This document shows, in pieces, positions 27,550-37,825 of a stretch of 64,000 nt of DNA (the first letter of the stretch is position 1; every line of letters starts with the position of its first letter). The DNA lies in the NCBI GenBank assembly GCA_016718825.1, contig JADKCL010000008.1, forward strand, positions 1 to 64,000. Reading direction: 5' to 3'. Origin of the DNA: Bacteroidota bacterium. GTDB taxonomy: Bacteria > Bacteroidota > Bacteroidia > J057 > JADKCL01. The position numbers and the translations under genes are program-made. Below the pieces are notes generated by a model. That model made no database searches. It was given only the letters and a program-made list of their open reading frames with translations, and was not told the DNA's origin.

Positions 27550-28379
27550 TCACTCGCGCAGTACCCGCTGACGGAACTTCACCACCTTCCCCGACAAAAC
27601 CTCCGCGCAATAAACCCCGGGCGCAAGCCCCGCGATATCCGCCAGCCCAATTCCGCCCACATCCGTCAACGCAAACTCCACCGACCGTCCATCCATTCCG
27701 GTGAAGCGCAAAGCGTCAGCCCCGCCATCGGCACCCACAAATTCCCTGAAGTCGGATTCGGATAACAAACCAACCGTTCCGCAGACGCCGAATACACGGG
27801 CTCCGCCACCGGCGCGGCCATTTTCAAATCCACATTGTCCACGATCACGATCCCATCTACAGCGACCACGAGGCTATTCGCAGCCACATTGTTGAATGCC
27901 GAAACCAAGGGAAACGAGAAGGCAAACCCATTTCCCGACTGCGGCAAATGGTCGCTCAACACCAATTCAACGTGCAAAATCCGCGTGCTCCCATCCACCG
28001 AAACGGATTGCGAAACCTCAACATCGTCAAACAGCCACGATCCCGCCACCGCAATCGCCAGCGAACTCGTCGGCAAAACGGCCTCGTCGCTCAAGGTAAT
28101 GTCCAGCTTGAGCCCCAACACGTCCGCCGCCGGCGAAGCCACGCTGCCCAGCTCAAAGGAAAACGTCCCCGTCTGATTGGCATTCAACGTCCCGCCCGAG
28201 ACATCGTGATCATTCGCAAAACTCGCCAAATCGACTTCAAACGTCGCCTGCGCCATCGACCGAAGCGGCAAAAACCCCATCAGGAAGCAGCAAACGAATA
28301 CAACAAACTTTGTGAACGGGACAAAGGTCCCCCCGATCCGGGCATCATTCGCCTGGATCAACTTTTTAGGTTGATACAT
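27550..28379 (-). CDS. Secreted T9SS protein (frameshifted)
   Basis: Signal (FTKFVVFVCCFLMGFLPLRSMAQA) then a cohesin- or cadherin-like beta domain (FEVDLASFANDHDVSGG, VLGLKLDITLSDEA) and a T9SS sorting domain starting YPNPTSGNLWVPMAG. The final 55 residues (ADALRFTGMDGRSVEF to VLRE) are in another frame; adding one G to the G4 run (plus-strand C4 at 27720-27723) restores the domain. About 276 residues intact. Substrate or partner unknown. Confidence 0.72.
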
Positions 28380-28505
28380 AAAGACTATTGGTTAAAGTGT
28401 GAGAAGAGGAAAAACGTGGCTCAGTGGCCACTTTGGCAAAGGCATAGATGTTCCATCACGTCGGGCCCAACGCGTGGATCGGAAAAACAAATGGAAGCCT
28501 GATTG

Positions 28506-28640
28506 CTAGGCCGTCTTGGACTTAGTGTTATTCAAAAACTCCATGATTTTCAAAAGTTGGTGTTGAGAAATACGTTTCCAGCGCACTGAAAGAGCCCTTC
28601 GGTCAATGCCAAAGTTGCATGCTGCGCTGCTGGAACAAAG
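28506..28640 (-). pseudogene. Possible HTH-gene 3' remnant
   Basis: An open minus-strand stretch reads CNFGIDRRALSVRWKRISQH then QLLKIMEFLNNTK, and ends in TAG at 28506. The composition is that of a helix-turn-helix tail, but there is no start and upstream is unreadable. The rest of the 480-bp gap (28380-28861) shows no gene or clear repeat. Confidence 0.25.
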
Positions 28641-28861
28641 GTGGGGGAAGGGGACGGGGCTTGTAAATGAAGTTTGGGGGGATTATTGGAAGTCATGATA
28701 CATACTCAATCGCAAATGCTTATCCTCTTGGCAATCAAAGAGCATTTTTAAAATAAGCATTATTAGATGTCATACCTACTTTAATAGGCAAAAATAGAAA
28801 ATGCAGGCACAAGCACTCAGGCTTCTCGCAGGAAGCGGTGCTTTCAACACTGGTGGGATAG

Positions 28862-30769
28862 CTATTTTATTGGGGCATCCTCGCGTTCTGTTCGTAAGTA
28901 GGTCTGTATAAAAGGCCTCACAGACCGAATGTTCACGATCGGAGCTTGATAGGGATTACCATCCATTGCAGGCGAAATCGAGATTTCTAGCATGTCCAGA
29001 TTGCACAGCCAAATTTGCCTGCGTCGCATTTTGACCTCTGGCAAATTGTCGACGATGTCCGCCAAGCCGATTCCGTCGAGCATGTTGAATTTTTCGTCAA
29101 CGTCATGTCTGTATGGCATGTCAGCTGGCAAAGTTTCTTGATAGCGGAACTTCAGGCAATGGGTTGGATTTGCGATTAGATCCATCGGCCATAAATCGGT
29201 GTGGTATTCAAGGCAACGATCAGGTGGATATCGACTGTAGTAGCCATCGAGAGTATTGTCGATATCAATGAAAAGAAGAGAGTCAATCATCGTAAAAAGT
29301 GCAGTATCACCAATAAAATATCGAGTGGGAATATCATTTCCATAATATTTTACATAAAAATCTGCACCAGAAAAAAACGCAGTGTCACGCTTAAGATTGA
29401 CTGTAATGTCTGCTACGTTAGCCAAAGGAAGAAATGGTTCGACTGCACCAAGCAATTGTGGCACAGTCGAAATTTTCCTCGAAAAACCATGGGGTTCTCG
29501 ATATCCTCCTCGTTGATTTCCAAGCTGACAAATTACCGTGTTTAGAATTTCTTCAATTTTACTGATTTTGACAATCCTTGTACCTACAACATCCTGTTCA
29601 TCAAGTCGGTTCCATACTGTTTTCCCATTCTTCATGCTGAAGTCCTGAATTCCGCCGCTGCCAACCACCATACCGACCAGATGGTAACTACTTTTGCTTG
29701 AACATGAACAATCAATATGCTTTTGAAATACTGGCGAGCCAGAGTTCCCCCGATTCATATCAAGATCGGCAAAAAAGTATGGTGAGTTTTTCCAATGATC
29801 TGCTGGGTCCGAGAGTACATAGCCTTCGATATCCGCAATAGCTTGCATTCCGAAGGGGTGCCCGCCAGCGACGATTTGTGATCTATAATCAATGTCGGCA
29901 GATGTTCCCTCAAAACTTTGTGGTACTCCTCGAAATTTTTTGTTCAAATGGATGAGGGCTAGATCCAGTTCATGTGCCCCTCCAAGCTGCACCCAAGCAA
30001 CCCTGCCGCCTCTCTCGTTCTTGTTTCGTATGCCAACCTTATTCCGATCGCGGCGCCTTGTAAAATTACGAATCACAAAAACCTTATCATTGGCTCTAAA
30101 GCCATGTCCAGCGGTCAGAATCCACCGATTATTCCATATTGTCCCAGAGCGCGATCCATCTTCGAGCGTCTGCTGATTCATCAAGCGCTCTTTAACATCT
30201 GGATTTTGAGACAGAATCCTTTTACATAGTTCCTTACGCTTTGCACTATACCCGCCCAGGAGTCTTCGTCTTCCAAACTGATTTCCTTTGGGAAATACTA
30301 ATACCGTTGCATCCTCAACTGCCGACTTGATTGAGCTATTGCACTCCAAAGAGTCAATTCGATAGCGAGAATCCGTATGGATTGTTCCAAACAATCCATT
30401 TCTGTATTCTGGTGATCGATAATCATCATTCAAAAAGTAAAACTCCTTGGCTGAAAACAATGAGACTAAGCTCGATTGATCTTTGGGATTTAGGTCCTTC
30501 CTTGCGAATTCGTCCAGAACAAATTTAGCAAAGTAGAGATTGTAGGATGAATCGCCATTGAACAAGGAGGCTAAACTAGGTTTGCCAAATTGCTCTCTAA
30601 ACCTCAATTCATATATTAGTGACAACTGACAGAATTGGCTTCGATTTAAGATAGAATCGATGCGGTCAATATTTTCACTCCTAAAGCTTTGACCCTTCAT
30701 GCCAGCAGCAGCCAGAATGAAAAGAATAAAAAGCACAAAGGAGCCTCGGCAACCTTTCAAAATTTTCAT
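28862..30769 (-). CDS. Secreted trypsin-like serine protease with novel C-terminal region
   Basis: 635 residues. Signal peptide to about residue 26, an N-terminal helical region, then a chymotrypsin/V8-like domain with the complete triad: His222 (LTAGHGF), Asp269 (ELDLALIHL) and Ser343 (GNSGSP). The C-terminal 230 residues (after about 400) have no recognisable domain; features include Arg/Tyr-rich motifs and a YPPDRCLEYH segment. It lacks a T9SS tail, so it is periplasmic or outer-membrane released by another route. AT-rich composition unlike its neighbours is a mild sign of transfer. Confidence 0.8.
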   Translation of the reverse strand: MKILKGCRGSFVLFILFILAAAGMKGQSFRSENIDRIDSILNRSQFCQLSLIYELRFREQFGKPSLASLFNGDSSYNLYFAKFVLDEFARKDLNPKDQSSLVSLFSAKEFYFLNDDYRSPEYRNGLFGTIHTDSRYRIDSLECNSSIKSAVEDATVLVFPKGNQFGRRRLLGGYSAKRKELCKRILSQNPDVKERLMNQQTLEDGSRSGTIWNNRWILTAGHGFRANDKVFVIRNFTRRRDRNKVGIRNKNERGGRVAWVQLGGAHELDLALIHLNKKFRGVPQSFEGTSADIDYRSQIVAGGHPFGMQAIADIEGYVLSDPADHWKNSPYFFADLDMNRGNSGSPVFQKHIDCSCSSKSSYHLVGMVVGSGGIQDFSMKNGKTVWNRLDEQDVVGTRIVKISKIEEILNTVICQLGNQRGGYREPHGFSRKISTVPQLLGAVEPFLPLANVADITVNLKRDTAFFSGADFYVKYYGNDIPTRYFIGDTALFTMIDSLLFIDIDNTLDGYYSRYPPDRCLEYHTDLWPMDLIANPTHCLKFRYQETLPADMPYRHDVDEKFNMLDGIGLADIVDNLPEVKMRRRQIWLCNLDMLEISISPAMDGNPYQAPIVNIRSVRPFIQTYLRTEREDAPIK

Positions 30770-30945
30770 AGCATCTAGGTGGTTTAACTCATTGAAGTTA
30801 GTAAATTGTCCTTATCAATGATGCCTTGTCAAGAATATTTGTCCAATGCTGCGCCATCTGCAGGTCTGGAAGCTACTTTTTGTTGCGGGGAGGGTTGCGA
30901 CAACACCGAAAATAACAATTCCTACGTCCTGAATTCATTTCTGCG

Positions 30946-32438
30946 ATGACAGAGGCCCATCCATTGGAATTGTTGATCAGATCCCTTGACCAAACCGAAA
31001 AGCGCTATTTCACGGTGTATGCGAAGCGCCATGCGATCGGTGGGAAAAACATCTATTTGACACTCTTTGAGGCTATTGCCAAGGGAGAAGCGGTTGATGG
31101 TGACAAAATCGTCCCAAAGGAACAACTCGCATCGCACAAGCATTATCTTTTTCAGATGATTCTCAAGGCGATGCGCGGCTACAACAGCGGCAAGGACGTA
31201 GAAAATGAAATGCGGGAGATTTTGTCTGACATTCATTTCCTGGAATCGAAGCGCATGTTTCCGCCTTGCCTGAAATTGATTCGCAAGGGGCAACGGTTGG
31301 GCGAATTGCATGATCGCTTCACAGAGCTGCTTTCCTTGCTCGACATAGAACGAAGGCTTGTGAAGCTCATGCAGCCGGACAAGTTGCTTCAGGAAATGGA
31401 TCGCCTGGAGCACGTTCGCAAGGACATCATCGACCGCATGACCGTCCACTATGCCTACATCGAATTGTATGACCGATTGTTTGCCACCCTTCGCAAGCAA
31501 CTGCGCAATGACCGGCAGACCACGGTTCAGTATATCCAAGAGCTGCTTGCGGGACCATTGCTTTCGAATCCGAACTTGCCAAGCTCCTTTCATTCCAAGA
31601 GTTACTACCTTCTAGGCAACGCCTTTTGTTACCAATTGCTTGAACAATACTCGCAATCCAAGAAGTTTCATGTCGAAAACATCGAATTGTGGGATCAAAC
31701 CCACACAGGATCAAGAGTCAGCCCTACCAACACCAAAGAGCCCTGAGCAATTACCTTGGTGCCTGTCAAATGGATGACGACTTTTCGGCCTATCCTCGAA
31801 TTCTCGCAATGATGAAGGATTTCGAGGGGACCACTGTGGAGGAGCGTGCCGAGCACTTCACCAATTACCACTTCTATTCCTTCAACTACCACATGAATGT
31901 ATGGCAGTTTGAAGAAGCAGTGGCTTTTGCACCCGAAATTGACCTGGGTCTCCAAAAGTACGGCGCTATCATTCCCGATTCCCGCCGACTTGTCTTCATC
32001 TACAACCTCATGGTCATGTTTTTCTTCCTCAACAAACCCAAGGAATCCCTCAAATGGCTCCTGAAGCTGACGAATGGCGAAAAATCCGAGGTGCGACAAG
32101 ATGCGCAGCGCGCAGCAAGACTATTCCTGCTGGTTTTGCATTACCAACTCGGCAACCTCGACCTTTATGACCATCTTTTTCCATCGGTCCAGCGTTACCT
32201 AAGTCAAAAAGGCATCAACGAATTCGAGCAAAAGTTGCTGGAATTCCTCAAGGTTCTCTACCGCACGGATGGAAGTTCATGGCCACGCCCGGCCGCGGAG
32301 GCGCTCGTGACGTCCCTCGAAGCACTCTCAAAGGCAAATTCCGACGCACACTTCCCAGGCATCCGCGAGGTGATCATCTGGTTGAAGGCGAAATCTACGG
32401 GGATGTCGATGATTGAGGTTGGGAAGATGGGCGGGTGA
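30946..32438 (+). CDS. Long all-helical protein (frameshifted)
   Basis: About 497 residues, helical throughout with no signal. N-terminus LLIRSLDQTEKRYFTVYAKRH, mid region TPR-like (LSDIHFLESKRMF, SYYLLGNAFCYQLLEQYSQS), C-terminal IREVIIWLKAKSTG. It is split: the first frame ends at 31746, the second opens around 31700. Adding one C to CCC at 31700-31702 gives WDQTPHRIKSQPYQHQRALS and joins them. It is probably a scaffold-type protein of the same general class as 25839-27257. Confidence 0.7.
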
Positions 32439-32480
32439 TCTTCCACATACTAAAAGGTGATACTTCAATGCTAAGCCTGA

Positions 32481-32831
32481 CTTGACAACAGTATCTGGCG
32501 CATAGGGCAGATGGTACGCACGGAACACGCTGCCGATGTCGCAGCCGCCTACCAACTCGCCTTGCGCGTAGACACGCTGCTCAACGAAGATATCCAATAT
32601 GCCTCCTAAGTCCTTGGACTCGGCTGGTCAAAATTGAACAGCCCCTTCAGCCGCGACTATTGCAACAGCGAATACAAGATCCTAGGCCTCCTGAAAAAGC
32701 TCGCCGGATTGCTCCTCACCGTCATCGCCCTTTCGCTCGGCGCACCGTTTTGGTTTGATCTCCTCAAAAGAATCATTTCGATCAGAAGTGCGGGTGTCAA
32801 TCCGGAGAAGAAGGGGAAAGCGGGGAAGTAG
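32481..32831 (+). pseudogene. Remnant of a membrane protein gene
   Basis: One frame reads DNSIWRIGQMVRTEHAADVA, a TAA at 32607-32609, then VLGLGWSKLNSPFSRDYCN and a hydrophobic LLLTVIALSLGAPFWFDLL with a basic tail (PEKKGKAGK). The internal nonsense codon and missing N-terminus show a dead gene; the tail looks like the C-terminus of a conserved Bacteroidota membrane protein. A short expressible tail from the ATG/TTG after the stop is possible but unlikely. Confidence 0.6.
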
Positions 32832-33215
32832 GGGGCCCCATTTCGTAGTCAAATGCTGCATCGGGACGGAAAAAGAAGCGCCTTGAAGTCCTCGGAATGT
32901 GATCGTGGCGGAATTATTGCCACCAGAACGCCACCTTACGTCATTGCTTGTCAATTCATTGCATAGAATAAGCAATCAAAGACACAACGCCTCGCCGGAA
33001 TTTTGCTTCAAAAATGTTCATGGCGCTGAGAATGACAGTTTGTTTACTTGAATTGTAATCGCTGGGCGCTGGGAATGCGTTGTGGCTGCTCGGATTTGTA
33101 ATAAATCGGAATTCACAATTTGGAGTTAAGCTCAGCAATATCAATTGTTTTGGATTCTACCAAATTTAGAATTCTGGCTTGGCTTCGAGGTTTAAAAAAG
33201 CAACATACTTCTAAT
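32832..33215. other. Gap without gene
   Basis: 384 bp, AT-rich in its right half. No convincing open frame or repeat; the short minus frames are shadows. The final 100 bp presumably hold the promoter of the lipoprotein at 33216. Confidence 0.5.
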
Positions 33216-34025
33216 ATGAAATACTGTGTCACGAGAATTATAATATTTTGCACCCTTGCTTGTGGGCTCCTCACCTTACAAAACTGCGAAAAGGTATATG
33301 ACCAACTAGACGAGGACGATAAATGGTCCAAAACCTATATTCCGGTGCACCAAAACGGGGTGCAAGTAGGCTTGATTGCAATGTCGCAAAGGGTGATAAC
33401 AGATATGGATCGCAATTTGGACATCCAATCTAAAATTAGCTTCACGCTCCAAGACGACCAAAACAACCCAATTTGGGACGATCCCAATGTAGAAATGCTC
33501 ATTCAAATATTTGATAGCAGTCCAGATTTGAGCGCAGAGATTACGCATGAAATTTTTATCCCCGTAAACAGCCGGGGAATCCAAGACACCCTTAGCATAT
33601 TGCGTTCGGGGTTTTCAAGGGCATTTCAACCTGAACAAGTCAGGATTGTATTTCTCAAAAGTAGCAATGGTAGTTCCAACGGTGGCAGGTACATTGGAAA
33701 TGCAGATGGCAAAAGAATAGAATTCGTCGGTGATAGTTTGGTGGACATCGAGCACCTTTTTATATGCCCCTTTAATGCAACGGTGACTGCGGATGGATTC
33801 ATTGAAATCCGTTTTGTCAATTACCCATCGATTCTGGGGCTAACAGGGCGCGTCATTGACGGCACCTTTAATGGACAAATAGTCCTGCCAGAAGAAATAA
33901 TCCAAGTGGAAACAACACATTTTCCGCCCGGAAGTCTCACCTCAATAGTTGCAGTATTTGATTCAGCTGGCGTAGCCGCGCTTGACGGCCTGAACCGTAT
34001 TTACCTAGATTTCCAACCGCGCTAA
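33216..34025 (+). CDS. Lipoprotein of unknown function
   Basis: 269 residues with start at the ATG at 33216, which places the lipobox LQNC at the right distance (Cys near residue 25). The rest is predicted beta-rich (SKISFTLQDDQNNPI, VEMLIQIFDSS, HEIFIPVNSRG) without known domain, and may form an immunoglobulin-like sandwich. It is followed after 10 bp by an outer-membrane-like gene, so the two are probably an operon and may form a surface complex. Confidence 0.65.
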   Translation: MKYCVTRIIIFCTLACGLLTLQNCEKVYDQLDEDDKWSKTYIPVHQNGVQVGLIAMSQRVITDMDRNLDIQSKISFTLQDDQNNPIWDDPNVEMLIQIFDSSPDLSAEITHEIFIPVNSRGIQDTLSILRSGFSRAFQPEQVRIVFLKSSNGSSNGGRYIGNADGKRIEFVGDSLVDIEHLFICPFNATVTADGFIEIRFVNYPSILGLTGRVIDGTFNGQIVLPEEIIQVETTHFPPGSLTSIVAVFDSAGVAALDGLNRIYLDFQPR

Positions 34026-34035
34026 TCGAAAAGAA

Positions 34036-35940
34036 ATGAAAATTTACATCATCAGTTTGGTCTTAATGGCCATCGCACAAATTGCCGTTGCGCAAGAAGT
34101 CCTCTTGGAAACCACGAAATTCCAGCGCAATGGAAAGGAGTTTTCCATGAGAATCTTGGAAACAGCGCTCGAAGCGCACAAGGTTGAAATTATCAGCGCT
34201 GCGGGCGACACTTCAAAATTCGATGTGGATGAATTGGAAGGCGAGGCGTTTTCAACGGATTTGGAGGCTGCAATCGATTCGCTAGATCCCCCTGCTGTTG
34301 GAGCCGTACTGGCACCCATCAAAGAGGAAAGGGTATGGAGCACTGCCGATCTGTTTGGGAAACTAAAGGATGCAATTGAAAACCAAAGTGATTTGCCGAT
34401 TGCAGGTTGGCTCCGAGTTTTTGACCATAAGATCCAAGTCGGGAAAAACAGCCCGATTCCAGCTGCAAAAGCAGGTGTCGCCGCTTTACATGCGATGACC
34501 ACTCAAATGGAGCAAAACAGAACAACTGAAGACAATATTCGTAACCAAATCAAATACGAAACGGGGAAATTACAGGGTTTGAAATTAGCCCTCGAAGCAA
34601 CCAAGGACAGCGCCGGAACCTACCCTATCAAGGCCAAGCCCATTCGAGATTCCATCGACATTGCCACAACATTCATTGCAGATCAATCCGTCAAATTGTT
34701 ACAAGTTCAAGCGACCATAGCCAAATTGGATCGCGATATCAAAATATTGGTCGAGCAAAACACCTCTGAATCCAATCTTTTGGAGCCCATTTATTTGCAT
34801 ACCAAAAGCATCCAAATCGAATTCAATGAAGGCATGATGGAGCACATTGTGGCTCTTATGGAATGGGTGGATGTGAATAATAGGGCTATCCCAGATTCTG
34901 CAGACATTTTGTTCACCAATTATTATCCCGTTGGATTCTCAACACCACGTAATTTCGAGCGCGGTCTGCATTTGCAAAGGCTACATTGCAAGTACAAAAG
35001 GTTTTCCATTCCGTTGGATTCCTTGATGCGTTTTCAAATCAATTCCCGGCTCAATACCCGCGATTTCAGTCCGCAAGATACAGTGATTATTTTCACCCCA
35101 GCCCTCACCGACCAAACGCTTTCCAAAGGTAAATTTGCGGACATCGTTAAAGGAGGCGCATTTTCCGACATCTTCGGTCTCCAAGAAGACGAACCCAATG
35201 GTTTGTTGCAATTCGAAATCGACAAACGGATCAACCTGTACACTTTCAGGCACAAATTCTTCCTATTCCCAAGATTTTTCAACTACTCCCTCATCCAATA
35301 CATTAAGCCAATTGCCACCCTGTCCAAACTCGATGGAAAGCTAAGGACCATGCCTTCCGATTACATCCCCACAATCGTGAACAACGAGGTGAAGACCACG
35401 TTGGTCTCGCTCAACACTGATCTCCTGCGCTATGAAAATTTCAGTGCTGGCCTAGATTTAAACTTATGGCTATTAGATGCTCAGGCACACAAGTTTACGT
35501 TTTTCATAAATTTTGGTGCGCGTTTTGGCCACGTTTCCGTTGCGGACACACTCAGGGAAATTGCAAATGATACGATAGTAAATACCAAAATTCCAAATCC
35601 GTTGAGTGTAACCACATTTCGCTACTTCCCCGAGGCAATCCTTGAATTTTATCCAGATGAACGCCTAAAGCTTAGCGCCCAATACCGGTTCAGTTTGATC
35701 TACGCCCTGAATGAATCCTTGACTCAAATCCCACGCGAAGGGCATACGGATCCGACACATATCCGTGGAGAAAGGGCCCTGCACACTTTGCAGCTCGGTG
35801 CAACGTTAAAGGTCGCGCCAAGGGTTGAATTCTACGTTCGTTACCGAATTCACATGCAAAACAAGTATTACAAGACGAATTTCCAGCAAGCACAAATTGG
35901 AACATCGTTCTATATTACTAAGAAGCTAGCAACCAAATAA
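34036..35940 (+). CDS. Coiled-coil/outer-membrane protein of unknown family
   Basis: 634 residues: signal peptide to about 19, a N-terminal domain, a helical/coiled-coil region (about 150-260; IRNQIKYETGKLQGLKLALE), then a long C-terminal region of alternating strands ending YVRYRIHMQNKYYKTNFQQ and IGTSFYITK, as in a beta-barrel or porin-like outer-membrane protein. No known family. Followed by a good terminator. Probably the partner of the preceding lipoprotein. Confidence 0.6.
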   Translation: MKIYIISLVLMAIAQIAVAQEVLLETTKFQRNGKEFSMRILETALEAHKVEIISAAGDTSKFDVDELEGEAFSTDLEAAIDSLDPPAVGAVLAPIKEERVWSTADLFGKLKDAIENQSDLPIAGWLRVFDHKIQVGKNSPIPAAKAGVAALHAMTTQMEQNRTTEDNIRNQIKYETGKLQGLKLALEATKDSAGTYPIKAKPIRDSIDIATTFIADQSVKLLQVQATIAKLDRDIKILVEQNTSESNLLEPIYLHTKSIQIEFNEGMMEHIVALMEWVDVNNRAIPDSADILFTNYYPVGFSTPRNFERGLHLQRLHCKYKRFSIPLDSLMRFQINSRLNTRDFSPQDTVIIFTPALTDQTLSKGKFADIVKGGAFSDIFGLQEDEPNGLLQFEIDKRINLYTFRHKFFLFPRFFNYSLIQYIKPIATLSKLDGKLRTMPSDYIPTIVNNEVKTTLVSLNTDLLRYENFSAGLDLNLWLLDAQAHKFTFFINFGARFGHVSVADTLREIANDTIVNTKIPNPLSVTTFRYFPEAILEFYPDERLKLSAQYRFSLIYALNESLTQIPREGHTDPTHIRGERALHTLQLGATLKVAPRVEFYVRYRIHMQNKYYKTNFQQAQIGTSFYITKKLATK

Positions 35941-35961
35941 AGTTCGACCCCAATAAAAATA

Positions 35962-35972
35962 CCCCCCCCCCC
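35962..35972 (+). repeat. C11 homopolymer
   Basis: A run of 11 C at 35962-35972 next to a GGGGG, 20 bp after the preceding stop. Such a run is prone to length error in assembly or to slippage. Confidence 0.9.
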
Positions 35973-35995
35973 AGCGGGGGATGTACATTCCCAAG

Positions 35996-36026
35996 AAGGC
36001 CGCCCACAAGGCGGCCTTCGTCTTTC
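35996..36026 (+). terminator. Intrinsic terminator
   Basis: Stem AAGGCCGCC (35996-36004), five-base loop, GGCGGCCTT (36010-36018), then CGTCTTTCCC. It separates the 33-36 kb pair from the exporter operon. Confidence 0.75.
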
Positions 36027-36133
36027 CCCTTCGCCAAGGCACGGAAAAGACCCCACAAAACAATCCGCCCCCAAATCAGTTACCCCTCCATCCGCTCCTC
36101 CATTAAATCAACACGCGGAGCGGTCAGAAAGCA

Positions 36134-36841
36134 ATGTCTACGCAGCCTGTCGCAGAGTTACGGGGCGCTTCCAAGCGCTACAAGACCGGGGATCAGGTCA
36201 TTACGGCCCTGCATCCGACGGATTTTCAGCTGTTTGCGAATCAGCTGACGTTGATCATCGGCCCTTCGGGGTCGGGCAAAACGACCTTGTTGTCCATGCT
36301 CGGCTGCGTGATTTATCCGACGGAGGGTGACGTGATGGTCGCCGGCCGGCAGGTCAATGGCCTCTCCGAAAAGAAATTGGCGGCGCTGCGACTTCAGGAA
36401 ATCGGATTCGTCTTCCAAAGCTTTAACCTCATCGCCCCGCTGACCGCCGAACAAAACGTGATGCTTCCCCTTCAGCTTCAAGGCGTTCCGCATAAGGAAG
36501 CCAAGCAGCGCGTGGACGAAGCCATCGCCAAAGTCGGCATGGGCGACCGCCGCAAGCAGCTTCCCAAGGCCCTCAGCGGTGGCCAACAACAACGCGTCGC
36601 CATCGCCCGCGCCCTCGTGACCCGTCCGAAGCTCATGCTCTGCGACGAACCCACCGCGAGCCTCGACGTCGAAAGCATGAAAAAGGTGATGAAGGAACTC
36701 CGCCTCCTCAGCGAAAGCGGCATCGGCCTCGCCGTCGTCACCCACGACATGCGCCTCCGCGAATACGCCGACCGCATCATCTACGTCAACGAAGGCCGCG
36801 TTTTCGATACCCCTCCCTCACAACTCTACGATGCCCATTAG
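36134..36841 (+). CDS. ABC transporter ATP-binding protein (MacB/DevA/LolD type)
   Basis: Cytoplasmic ATPase of a tripartite exporter. Walker A GPSGSGKT at residues 43-50, signature LSGGQ at 147-151, Walker B LMLCDEP ending in Glu172, and switch THD near residue 204. First of four genes with spacings of 11, 3 and -4 bp, giving a complete MacAB-TolC-like pump with the following adaptor, FtsX-like permease and TolC-like channel. The exported compound cannot be inferred; macrolide, lipid or peptide are all seen in this family. Confidence 0.9.
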   Translation: MSTQPVAELRGASKRYKTGDQVITALHPTDFQLFANQLTLIIGPSGSGKTTLLSMLGCVIYPTEGDVMVAGRQVNGLSEKKLAALRLQEIGFVFQSFNLIAPLTAEQNVMLPLQLQGVPHKEAKQRVDEAIAKVGMGDRRKQLPKALSGGQQQRVAIARALVTRPKLMLCDEPTASLDVESMKKVMKELRLLSESGIGLAVVTHDMRLREYADRIIYVNEGRVFDTPPSQLYDAH

Positions 36842-36852
36842 AATCATTAGCA

Positions 36853-37822
36853 TGAAAACGATTCGACTCCTTACAGTCCTGATTTTCGCCGCGACAGTGC
36901 TATCCAGCTGCGGTGGCAAAAAGATCCCGAAGCCACATCCGACCCCAAGGCCACAAAATCCGTCACGACACCCGCCGCCGCACCCAATGAAGTCATCGGC
37001 ATAGGTCGCGTCGAACCTGAAGGCGAACTCGTGCCACTTTCGAGCATCGAATCCGGGGTCGTGACCAAGGTTTATGTCAAGCAAGGCGATGTCGTCAAGG
37101 CCGGCGACCTCCTCCTCGAACTCGACCACGACGTGTTGAGTGCCCAAATCGAACAAAGTCATCGCCGCGTTTTGTCCCAAGCTTCGCGGATCAAAACCGA
37201 CGAACTTTCGCTGAAGGAGGCCGAAACCCGCGCCGTGCGGCAATCACAGAACGTCACCCGCACCGAAAACCTCGTCAAGACCGGCGCCGAAACGGGGCAA
37301 ACCCTTTTCGATCAGAAGACAGAATTCATGTTGCTGGACAATGCCGTAAAACGCTGGGAATCGGTTTTGGAAACGGACCGCCGGCAACTGCGCGAACTCG
37401 AAGGCGATATCATGGTGTTGATGGCGCAATTGGAGCAACGTTCGGTAAAGGCGCCGATGAATGGAACCATCCTCACGCTCAAAGCTTTACTGGGCAGTTT
37501 TGTCACGCCGCAGGTGTCATTCGCAGATTTTGCCCCCGAAGGCAAGCGGATGGTGCGCTGCGAAATCGACGAATTGTTTGCGGACAACGTGAAAATCGGG
37601 CAGAAGGCGCATATCACGGGCGTCGGCAGCGAGGAGCAGCTTGCAACGGGACAGGTGGTGTATGCCAGCGAATTTCTCAAGCGCAAAAGTCTCTTCTCGG
37701 AGAATGCCGGCGAAATGGAAGACCGCCGCGTGCGTGAAATCCGGGTTTTGCTCGACAGCGGCAGTAACCTCCTGATCAACAGCCGCGTGGAATGCCATAT
37801 TCAAACCGGTTCAGCGAAATAA
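36853..37822 (+). CDS. HlyD/MacA-type adaptor lipoprotein (frameshifted)
   Basis: Periplasmic membrane-fusion protein. The ATG at 36853 gives lipobox LSSC; this frame ends early. The other frame, from 37031 in annotation, actually starts in mid-sequence (DPEATSDPKATKSVTTPAAA precedes GIGRVEPEG). Adding one A to the A5 run at 36918-36922 joins both into one adaptor of about 323 residues: lipoyl halves (GVVTKVYVKQGDVVKAGDLL ... VKAPMNGTILTLK) flanking a coiled-coil hairpin. Attached by its lipid to a membrane, it links the permease with TolC. Confidence 0.85.
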
Positions 37823-37825
37823 GCC

